DNA of 5,019 nt from Eubacteriales bacterium. Its GTDB lineage: Bacteria; Bacillota_A; Clostridia; Christensenellales; Aristaeellaceae. Shown piece after piece: positions 1-5,019 of this stretch. The stretch lies in NCBI GenBank assembly GCA_029974855.1, contig JARKQO010000290.1, positions 1 through 5,019 on the forward strand. Reading direction: 5' to 3'. Made by a program: the position numbers and the translations under genes. The notes beneath the pieces were generated by a model. That model made no database searches and had not been told where the DNA came from. It saw only the letters and a program-made list of their open reading frames with translations. The stretch's first letter is position 1, and the number at the start of each line of letters is the position of its first letter.

Positions 1-12
1 AAGCTTGCTCTT

Positions 13-37
13 TTTGACCGGGTAAAGCCCGGTCAAA
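13..37. repeat. Perfect 10-bp inverted repeat
   Basis: TTTGACCGGG (13-22) and CCCGGTCAAA (28-37) pair perfectly around a 5-nt loop (TAAAG). This is the strongest simple stem in the 3' flank. A T-run (11-15) lies at its left edge on the plus strand, so on neither strand does a U-tract follow the stem: the minus-strand transcript continues AAGAGC and the plus-strand transcript TGATGG. It resembles a terminator stem but lacks the tail. It may be the last structured element of the operon 3' region or belong to whatever lies to the left. Confidence 0.55.
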
Positions 38-72
38 TGATGGGTCCAGGGACTCCCGGCCTTTCGGTCGTC

Positions 73-108
73 GCGGCCTTCACTTCCGTTCGGCCGCTTG
101 CCTCAAGC
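73..108. repeat. GC-rich inverted repeats in the parC 3' flank
   Basis: GCGGCC (73-78) pairs with GGCCGC (92-97) across a 13-nt loop. A small second dyad, GCTTG-CCT-CAAGC (96-108), adjoins it. The arms are short and GC-rich, so each alone could be chance in this composition. They are listed as part of the run of dyads between 13 and 205. Confidence 0.35.
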
Positions 109-125
109 CCCAGCTCTCGCTCACT

Positions 126-155
126 TGCCGCTTCGCGGCAGAGTCCACTGGACTC
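126..155. repeat. Two abutting palindromes
   Basis: TGCCGC-TTC-GCGGCA (126-140, 6-bp arms, 3-nt loop) is directly followed by GAGTCCA-C-TGGACTC (141-155, 7-bp arms around a single central base). There is no gap between the two dyads. Their tight packing is more than expected by chance in 30 bases and suggests a repetitive intergenic element or paired structured sites. Confidence 0.55.
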
Positions 156-184
156 ACGCTCGCTGGCGCTGCCCTGGCGGGGAT

Positions 185-205
185 GCAAGGGGTGGAACCC
201 CTTGC
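185..205 (-). repeat. Perfect 8-bp hairpin in the parC 3' flank, weak terminator candidate
   Basis: GCAAGGGG (185-192) and CCCCTTGC (198-205) pair perfectly around a 5-nt loop. It begins about 28 nt after the parC stop, where a terminator would be expected, but on the minus strand it is followed by ATCCCCGCC with no U-tract. It could protect the mRNA 3' end, pause polymerase, or be part of a repeated intergenic element. Confidence 0.5.
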
Positions 206-233
206 CCGTCCCCCCGTCCTCCCCCCGCTCCCC
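198..233 (-). other. G-quadruplex-type motif directly after the parC stop
   Basis: Read on the minus (mRNA) strand, the bases directly after the parC TAA contain five G-tracts of 4, 6, 6, 3 and 4 G, separated by loops of 3, 5, 2 and 3 nt. This meets the usual pattern of at least four runs of three or more G with loops of 1-7 nt. The last tract is shared with the CCCC/GGGG stem of the hairpin at 185-205, so the two structures would compete. The motif is read directly; folding in RNA or DNA is not shown. Confidence 0.5.
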
Positions 234-2738
234 TTACTCCTGCCCCTCGTCCCAATCCGCCTCCTGGGGCTTGCTTTGGGAGGCGGCATAGGGCCTCAGT
301 TCCGTTACCACATCGTCCAGCAGGGCCATGATATAGGGCATGCCCTTATCCTGCTTGCCTTGCAAGGTCACCTCGCCCCCCTCCAGCACGGTGGGGGGGC
401 TTTTTCTTTGGAGCACCAGCAAGGCCGTGGGCTGCTGCCCCAGCAGCGCTGCCCCGGCCAGCCGGGAGCCGTTGGAGCCGCTCCTGTTGAAATAGAAGCA
501 CTTGACTCCCTTGCCCCCCCGGGCCTGGGGCTCGAAATCCAAAAACAGCACCCGCTTGGCAAAGCCCCGCTCGCTCATCAGCAGCACCTGGTCCGTGGGC
601 TGGGGCTGGGCCACCCACAGCACCTGGTCCCCGGGCTCCAGGTTCATGCCCTTCACCCCGCCGGTGACCCGGCCCATGGCGGGCAAGGCGTCCGTATGGA
701 AGCGGATGCTCATGCCGCCTTGGCTGAGGCAGAGCATGTCCAAGGAGGGGTCCAGCTCCACCATCGCCAAAAGGCTGTCCCCAGGGCGCAAGGTGAGGGC
801 GGCGAACTTCTGCCGCCGCACATCATACTCCTTGGCGGCGGTGCGCTTGAGCATCCCCTGGCGGGTCACGAAGAGCAGGTCCCTCTTGGCTTCCAGCTCC
901 TCCGGCCCAAAGCAGAGCATGTGCACGATTTCCTCGCCGGTTTCAAAGCCCGCCAGCACCCCGGTCAGCAAGGAGCCCCGCTCCTTGGGGCGGCTGGCCT
1001 CCGGCAGGGCCCCCACCCCCAGCAAATAGCAGTTGCCCAGGTTGGTGAAGAAGGCCAGGGTCTTATCCGTGTCCGTTTCAAAGAGGAAGCGGGGGGCATC
1101 CTCCAGGTTTTCGTTCTCCAGGGAGACGGGGGGGAGCTTGCGGTAGTGCTTGGGGTACATCCGGCGCAGGTATCCGGCCTGGGTGAAGGTGACGGTGGCT
1201 TCTTCCGCCACCACTTCCTCCTTGGCCGCCGCCTCGATGACATGCTCCGCCTTTACCAAGGTGGTGCGGCGGTCATCCCCGTAGCGCCGGGCCACCTCCT
1301 TCAGCTCGTCCTTGATGACCTTCAGCAGCTTGTTTTCGTCCGCCAAAATGGCCTCCAGCTTCTCAATCAGCTTCAGCAGCTCGGCGTATTCCTGGCGCAG
1401 GGCCAGAATCTCCAGGCCTGTGAGGCGCTGGAGCCGCAGGTCCAAAATGGCCTGGGCCTGAATCTCCGTAAGGGCGAAGCGCTCCACCAGCCCGGCCTTG
1501 GCGGCCTTGGGATTTTCGCTGCCCCGGATCAAGGCGATGACCTCGTCCAGGTTGTCCACGGCGATCATCAGGCCCTCCAGCACATGGGCCCGGGCCTTGG
1601 CGTGGTCCAGATCGTACTGGGTGCGGGCGGTGACCACGCTCTTCTGATGCCGGATGTAGTAGCGGATCATCCGGCGCAGGCTCAACAGCTTGGGCTTGCC
1701 CTCGGCAATGGCCACCATGTTCACGCCGAAGGTCACCTGCATGTCGCTGTACTTGTACAGATAGGCCAGGGTCTTGTCCACGTCCGCTTCCTTGCGCAGC
1801 TCGATGACGGCCCTAAGCCCCGTGCGGTCGCTTTCGTCCCGGATGTCGTAGATGCCGCCCAGGGCCGCCTTCTTCTCCTCGCTGAGCTTCAGAATCTTTT
1901 CCAGCATGACGGCCTTGCTGACCTGGTAGGGCACCTCGGTGATGACGATGAGCTTGCGCCCTGCGGAGCCGTCCTCCACATGGACCCGGGCCCGCAGCAG
2001 CAGCTTGCCCTTGCCGGTTAAGTAGGCGGTCTTCAGCTCCGGGGTATCCAGCAGCACGCCGCCGGTGGGAAAGTCCGGCGCGGGCATCAGCGCCATCAGC
2101 TCTTCCACGGTGATGTCCGGGTTGTCGATCTGGGCCGTCACCGCCCGGATTACCTCCCCCAGGTTGTGGGGGGGGATGTTGGTGGCCAGGCCCACGGCGA
2201 TGCCGCTGGCCCCGTTCACCAGGAGGTTCGGGAAGCGGGCGGGGAGCATGTCCGGCTCCTTCAGGGTATCGTCGAAATTCAGGCGGAAGGGCACGGTGTC
2301 CTTCTCGATGTCCCGGAGCATTTCCATGGCCAAAGGGGTCATGCGGGCCTCGGTATAGCGCATGGCTGCGGCGCTGTCCCCGTCGATGGAGCCGAAGTTG
2401 CCGTGGCCGTTCACCAGCATGCCCCGCATGCTGAAATCCTGGGCCAGGCGCACCAGCGCGTCGTAAACGCTGCTGTCCCCGTGGGGGTGGAACTTACCCA
2501 GGCAATCCCCCACGATGCGGGCGCATTTGCGGTGGGGGGTATCCGGGTGCAGGGACAGCTCGCTCATGGTGTAGAGGATGCGGCGCTGCACGGGCTTGAG
2601 GCCGTCCTCCACCCGGGGCACGGCCCGCTCCATGATCACGTGCTCCGCGTAGGGGATCATGCTGTTGTGCATGACCTCCTCCATAGGGGTCTGGATGATG
2701 CCTGGGGTGCTCATGGAAACTTCCGTTTTGCCGCTCAC
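234..2738 (-). CDS. parC: DNA topoisomerase IV subunit A (ParC/GyrA-like)
   Basis: This is the breakage-reunion subunit of a type IIA topoisomerase, 834 aa, acting on chromosomal DNA as A2B2 with the ParE-like partner encoded just upstream. Visible motifs: the conserved N-terminal DGLKPVQRRILY (45-56), HPHGDSSVYD (84-93) and AAAMRYTE, which places the DNA-linking catalytic tyrosine at Y128 after R127. NGASGIAVGLATNIPPHN (175-192) carries the DNA-intercalating isoleucine position (I180). FALTEIQAQAILDLRLQRLT (421-440) is the C-gate/coiled-coil signature. From about 514 a beta-pinwheel C-terminal domain follows, with about five recognisable blades and a short acidic tail. Positions equivalent to E. 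coli GyrA Ser83 and Asp87 are S89 and D93, the quinolone-sensitive state in known family members. The start is GTG at 2738, overlapping the parE stop; ATG at 2714 is an alternative. ParC is preferred over GyrA because the first blade lacks a GyrA box, but QARGGKG at 738-744 leaves some doubt. Confidence 0.93.
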   Translation of the reverse strand: MSGKTEVSMSTPGIIQTPMEEVMHNSMIPYAEHVIMERAVPRVEDGLKPVQRRILYTMSELSLHPDTPHRKCARIVGDCLGKFHPHGDSSVYDALVRLAQDFSMRGMLVNGHGNFGSIDGDSAAAMRYTEARMTPLAMEMLRDIEKDTVPFRLNFDDTLKEPDMLPARFPNLLVNGASGIAVGLATNIPPHNLGEVIRAVTAQIDNPDITVEELMALMPAPDFPTGGVLLDTPELKTAYLTGKGKLLLRARVHVEDGSAGRKLIVITEVPYQVSKAVMLEKILKLSEEKKAALGGIYDIRDESDRTGLRAVIELRKEADVDKTLAYLYKYSDMQVTFGVNMVAIAEGKPKLLSLRRMIRYYIRHQKSVVTARTQYDLDHAKARAHVLEGLMIAVDNLDEVIALIRGSENPKAAKAGLVERFALTEIQAQAILDLRLQRLTGLEILALRQEYAELLKLIEKLEAILADENKLLKVIKDELKEVARRYGDDRRTTLVKAEHVIEAAAKEEVVAEEATVTFTQAGYLRRMYPKHYRKLPPVSLENENLEDAPRFLFETDTDKTLAFFTNLGNCYLLGVGALPEASRPKERGSLLTGVLAGFETGEEIVHMLCFGPEELEAKRDLLFVTRQGMLKRTAAKEYDVRRQKFAALTLRPGDSLLAMVELDPSLDMLCLSQGGMSIRFHTDALPAMGRVTGGVKGMNLEPGDQVLWVAQPQPTDQVLLMSERGFAKRVLFLDFEPQARGGKGVKCFYFNRSGSNGSRLAGAALLGQQPTALLVLQRKSPPTVLEGGEVTLQGKQDKGMPYIMALLDDVVTELRPYAASQSKPQEADWDEGQE

Positions 2739-4786
2739 GCCTCATGGCCCCCTTCCACGTGAATCATCTCTCCGAAGCTGTCCTGTCGGTTGAAGTTGGC
2801 GTGCTGGCTGATGTACTCCCGCCGGGGCTCCACCTTGTCCCCCATGAGGATGGTCACCAGGCGCTCCGCCTGGGCCGCGTCCTCGATGGTGACCTGGAGG
2901 AGCTTGCGCTGCTCCGGGTCCATGGTGGTGGCCCAAAGCTGCTCCGGGTTCATCTCCCCCAGGCCCTTGTAGCGCTGGAGGGTATAGCCCTTGCTGGCCC
3001 CCTTGGTGAGCTTTTGCAGCTCCCGGTCGTCGTAGGCGTATTGCACCTTGTTGCCCCGCTGCACCTTGTACAAAGGGGGCATGCCGATGAACACATGGCC
3101 CGCGGTGATCAGCTCCCGCATGTAGCGGTAAAAGAAGGTGAGCAAAATCGCCCGGATGTGGGCCCCGTCCTGGTCCGCGTCGGACAGGATGATGACCTTG
3201 TGGTACTTGAGCCCGTCCAGGCTGAAGCTTTCGTCGATGTTGGTGCCCAAAGCCGTGATGACGGTGCGGAACTCCTCGTTGGCCAGCACCTGGTCCAGCC
3301 GCTTCTTTTCCGCGTTGAGAGGCTTGCCCCTCAGGGGCAAAATGGCCTGGAAGCGCCGGTCCCGGCCCTGCTTGGCGCTGCCCCCGGCGCTGTCCCCCTC
3401 CACGATGAACAGCTCGTTTTGCTCCGGCTTGCGGCCGGTGCAGCTGGACAGCTTGCCCACCAAAGGGGCGGCCTCCAGGGCGTTGCGGGTGCGGGCCACG
3501 TCCCGGGCCTTGCGGGCGGCCTCCCGCACATGGGCGGCCCGCACGGCCTTTTCAATGAGCTGCTGGGCCAGGTCTTGGTGCTTCAGATCCTCAAAATAGG
3601 CGGTGAGCTGCTGGGCCAAAATGGCCTCCACCACGGGGCGCACCTCGGTGTTCCCCAGGCGGCCCTTGGTTTGGCCCTCAAACTGGGGGTTTTTCACCAT
3701 GGCGATCATCACGGCGGTCATGCCCTCCCGGAAGTCGTCGCCGCTGAGGTTATTCTCCTTTTCCTTCAGCATGCCCAAGCGCCGGGCGAAGTCGTTCATG
3801 ACCTTGGTGTAGGCGGCCTTGAAGCCCGTTTCGTGGCTGCCCCCCTCCCCGGTGGGGATGTTGTTGACATAGGAGAACAGGTTCTCGGTGTAGCTGTCCG
3901 TATACTGGATGGCCACCCGGAAGATCACGTCCTCCCGGCTGCCCTCCAGCAAAATGGGCTCCGGGAACAGGGGGGTCTTGTCCTGGTTCAGGTATTTCAC
4001 ATAGTCGCTGATGCCGCCCTCATAGCAGAAGGTCTGGGTATAGCCCGAGGCCTTGGGGGCCGCGTCCGAAGCGGAGGAAATCCCGTCCTGGAGCCCGTCC
4101 CCTTCCTCCTCCTCTGTTACGGGGGCGCTGATGCGCTCGTCGGTGAAGATGATCTTCAGGCCCTTGTTCAGGTAGGCCAGCTCCCGCAGGCGGCGGCCCA
4201 CGGTGTCGTGGTTGAAATCCGTGGTTTCAAAGATGGCGGGGTCCGGGGCAAAGCGCACCCGGGAGCCCCGCTGGCGGGTGTTGCCCAAGGTCTGCAAAGG
4301 GCCCGTGGGCCTGCCTGCCGCCACCTTCCGGGTTTGGGGGTCCGGGGCGCTGGAAAACTCCATGCGGTAGTGCTTGAAATCCCGGTATACGTCCACGGTC
4401 ATCCAGGTGGACAGGGCGTTCACCACCGAGCCCCCCACCCCGTGGAGGCCGCCGGAGTAGCTGTAGCTGTCGTTGTTGAACTTGCCCCCCGCGTGGAGCC
4501 GGGTGAAGATCACCTCCACCCCGGGGATTTTCAGGGTGGGATGCAAATCCACGGGCATGCCCCGGCCATTGTCCCGGACGCTGGCGGAGCCGTCCTTGTG
4601 CAAGGTCACTTCAATCTGGGAGGCATAGCCCCCCATGGCCTCGTCGATAGCGTTGTCCACGATTTCCGTGAGCATGTGGTGAAGGCCCCGGCTGCCTGTG
4701 GAGCCGATGTACATGCCCGGGCGCATGCGGACGGCCTCCAGCCCTTCCAGGACCTGAATATTTCCGGCGTCGTAGGTTTGCGGCAT
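2735..4786 (-). CDS. parE: DNA topoisomerase IV subunit B (ParE/GyrB-like)
   Basis: This is the ATPase/TOPRIM subunit of a type IIA topoisomerase, 683 aa, which clamps DNA and powers strand passage for the ParC-like subunit downstream. The GHKL ATPase domain (about 8-215) shows EIVDNAIDEA (general base E41, N45, D48), DNGRGMP (72-78) and the ATP-lid sequence GGLHGVGGSVVNALS (112-126). R141 appears to match E. coli GyrB Arg136. The transducer domain carries the QTK loop (372-374). The TOPRIM domain has EGDSAGGSA (463-471), PLRGKPLNAEK (484-494) and the metal-binding triad D536, D538, D540. The C-terminal signature YKGLGEMNPEQLW is at 606-618. There is no large TOPRIM insertion as in E. coli GyrB. 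An acidic low-complexity insert at about 224-247 is unusual. The start ATG has AAGGAG 8 nt upstream. Without recF beside it, ParE is more likely than the housekeeping GyrB, but motifs alone do not settle this. Confidence 0.94.
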   Translation of the reverse strand: MPQTYDAGNIQVLEGLEAVRMRPGMYIGSTGSRGLHHMLTEIVDNAIDEAMGGYASQIEVTLHKDGSASVRDNGRGMPVDLHPTLKIPGVEVIFTRLHAGGKFNNDSYSYSGGLHGVGGSVVNALSTWMTVDVYRDFKHYRMEFSSAPDPQTRKVAAGRPTGPLQTLGNTRQRGSRVRFAPDPAIFETTDFNHDTVGRRLRELAYLNKGLKIIFTDERISAPVTEEEEGDGLQDGISSASDAAPKASGYTQTFCYEGGISDYVKYLNQDKTPLFPEPILLEGSREDVIFRVAIQYTDSYTENLFSYVNNIPTGEGGSHETGFKAAYTKVMNDFARRLGMLKEKENNLSGDDFREGMTAVMIAMVKNPQFEGQTKGRLGNTEVRPVVEAILAQQLTAYFEDLKHQDLAQQLIEKAVRAAHVREAARKARDVARTRNALEAAPLVGKLSSCTGRKPEQNELFIVEGDSAGGSAKQGRDRRFQAILPLRGKPLNAEKKRLDQVLANEEFRTVITALGTNIDESFSLDGLKYHKVIILSDADQDGAHIRAILLTFFYRYMRELITAGHVFIGMPPLYKVQRGNKVQYAYDDRELQKLTKGASKGYTLQRYKGLGEMNPEQLWATTMDPEQRKLLQVTIEDAAQAERLVTILMGDKVEPRREYISQHANFNRQDSFGEMIHVEGGHEA
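2748..2756 (-). promoter_or_regulatory. Ribosome binding site of parC inside the parE 3' end
   Basis: GGAAGGGGG on the minus strand ends 9 nt before the GTG at 2738 and lies within the last codons of parE. It supports the GTG start and translational coupling through the GTGA overlap (2735-2738). The alternative ATG at 2714 has only GGAAG with a 5-nt spacer. Confidence 0.55.
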
Positions 4787-4794
4787 GGTGTCCT

Positions 4795-4800
4795 CTCCTT
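4795..4800 (-). promoter_or_regulatory. Ribosome binding site of parE
   Basis: AAGGAG lies 8 nt before the ATG at 4786, close to the ideal Shine-Dalgarno sequence and spacing for a Firmicute. It fixes the start, which also matches the family: the next conserved residues begin within ten codons (YDAGNIQVLEGLEAVRMRPGMYIG). Confidence 0.85.
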
Positions 4801-4836
4801 GATGGGCCTGGGGAAAAGCCTCTGTTTGAACAAGTT

Positions 4837-4865
4837 AGTATACCATATCTTGTGGGGGGAGGCAA
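4837..4865 (-). promoter_or_regulatory. Sigma-A-type promoter of parE-parC
   Basis: On the minus strand, TTGCCT (4865-4860) is separated by exactly 17 nt from TATACT (4842-4837). The -10 is extended by TG one base upstream (4845-4844). The -35 matches the consensus at 4 of 6 positions and the -10 at 5 of 6. Transcription would start near 4830, giving a leader of about 44 nt before the parE ATG. The spacer begins with a run of six C, so its length could vary by slippage. This is the most AT-rich stretch near the gene start and the only good promoter candidate there. The start site is inferred from spacing only. Confidence 0.75.
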
Positions 4866-4874
4866 GAAATGGAC

Positions 4875-4928
4875 AGAGACGGCTTCGCCAGGGGAAGAAG
4901 CCACTCTTCCTCTGGCAAAACCGTCTCT
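4875..4928 (-). terminator. Long imperfect hairpin upstream of the parE promoter
   Basis: An outer 8-bp stem (4875-4882 with 4921-4928, AGAGACGG/CCGTCTCT) is joined by a small 4x4 internal loop, partly T-A paired, to an inner 12-bp stem with one G-U pair (4887-4898 with 4905-4916). The apical loop has 6 nt. On the minus strand it is followed by GTCCATTTCTTG, only moderately U-rich. Its place between a possible upstream gene end and the parE promoter suggests a terminator. A palindromic repeat element or a regulatory site next to the -35 box (10 nt away) is also possible. The fold is clear from base pairing; the function is inferred. Confidence 0.45.
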
Positions 4929-4945
4929 TGTATGGGGCTGGGGAC

Positions 4946-4955
4946 GGAACGTTCC
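4946..4955. repeat. Perfect 10-bp palindrome GGAACGTTCC
   Basis: GGAAC/GTTCC is a perfect dyad lying between the possible end of the upstream gene (4964) and the long hairpin (4928). It could be a protein binding site or chance. It is about 80 bp upstream of the parE -35 box, rather far for a simple repressor operator. Confidence 0.3.
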
Positions 4956-4963
4956 TTGGGGGA

Positions 4964-5017
4964 TTACCGCTGATGCACCCACACCCGCATCTCCCCTGGG
5001 GCGCGGTTGGCCCAGGC
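4964..5017 (-). CDS. Possible 3' end of an upstream gene (partial)
   Basis: On the minus strand a reading frame enters from beyond the right edge and ends with TAA at 4964. The visible tail is AWANRAPGEMRVWVHQR. Third positions are mostly G or C, like the two topoisomerase genes, and the stop lies about 36 nt before a long hairpin and about 100 nt before the parE promoter, a sensible layout for the end of a neighbouring gene. Only 17 residues are visible, so no family can be named and the frame could be open by chance. The opposite strand is also open here (from an ATG at 4973), which weakens the call. Confidence 0.35.
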   Translation of the reverse strand, partial: AWANRAPGEMRVWVHQR

Positions 5018-5019
5018 GA

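Larger units (their letters stand above)
1..233. other. Non-coding, palindrome-rich region after parC
   Basis: No frame here has a convincing start, ribosome binding site or protein-like composition on either strand. The open frames that cross it are proline-, arginine- and serine-rich readings of GC-rich DNA. The content is structural: a G-tract array beside the stop codon, then five or six short dyads ending in the stem at 13-37. Confidence 0.6.

Noticed and set aside
1..6. AAGCTT at the exact start of the window suggesting a cloning junction
   Set aside because: A six-base site at the edge can be chance, another copy occurs inside parE, and nothing around it looks like vector sequence.
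13..37. Rho-independent terminator for the operon at the 10-bp stem
   Set aside because: No run of U follows the stem on either strand; the T-run lies on the wrong side. Kept as an inverted repeat only.
1..205. CRISPR array or tandem repeat
   Set aside because: The dyads differ in sequence and there is no repeated unit at regular spacing.
37..331. Short plus-strand open frames in the parC 3' flank
   Set aside because: They read through the inverted repeats and the antisense of the parC end, giving Pro/Ser/Arg-rich sequences with no ribosome binding site.
183..2021. Long plus-strand open frame (612 codons) antisense to parC
   Set aside because: It lies almost wholly over parC, whose motifs are unambiguous. 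The antisense reading is rich in His, Gln, Gly and Leu, has no recognisable domain, and is the usual by-product of GC-biased third positions.
2166..2762. Plus-strand open frame of 198 codons over the parC 5' end and the junction
   Set aside because: A shadow of parC with His/Val/Ala-rich low-information sequence, no supporting ribosome binding site and no family signature.
2735..4786. Housekeeping gyrB of the dnaA-recF-gyrB-gyrA locus
   Set aside because: No recF-like or dnaN-like end is seen upstream and the partner lacks a blade-1 GyrA box, so the parE-parC pair is preferred; not excluded without the rest of the genome.
4611..4982. Minus-strand open frame of 123 codons crossing the parE promoter and start
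   Set aside because: It runs through the hairpin, the promoter and the ribosome binding site and then overlaps parE out of frame. The composition is Arg/Pro/His-rich with no family features.

Overview
The window holds one complete two-gene operon on the minus strand, encoding both subunits of a type IIA DNA topoisomerase. A ParE/GyrB-like ATPase-TOPRIM subunit (2735-4786) is followed, with a 4-base overlap, by a ParC/GyrA-like breakage-reunion subunit (234-2738). Together they would form an A2B2 enzyme that passes one duplex through a transient break in another, using ATP. The genes are GC-rich with strongly GC-biased third positions. The protein style, the adjacent B-then-A order and the absence of recF or dnaN upstream suggest the second (topoisomerase IV-type) gene pair of a high-GC Clostridia/Oscillospirales-like Firmicute. 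That placement is inferred from motifs, not from a database match.

Reading in the direction of transcription (high to low coordinates): 4964-5017 may be the last codons of an upstream gene on the same strand. It is followed by a 10-base palindrome (4946-4955) and a long imperfect hairpin (4875-4928) that could end that gene. A well-formed extended -10 promoter lies at 4837-4865, a short leader carries a good ribosome binding site at 4795-4800, and then come the two topoisomerase genes.

The roughly 230 bases after the parC stop contain no credible gene but are highly structured. A run of five G-tracts sits directly after the stop, an 8-bp perfect hairpin partly overlaps it, and a string of short inverted repeats ends in a 10-bp perfect stem at 13-37. 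None of these stems has a clear U-tract, so no textbook intrinsic terminator for the operon is visible.

Most of the window is ordinary housekeeping DNA. The points worth a second look are the GyrA-box-like QARGGKG motif in the last rather than the first blade of the ParC C-terminal domain, an acidic low-complexity insertion in ParE, the G-rich 3' flank, and the palindrome-packed intergenic stretch. No new multi-gene system is apparent.
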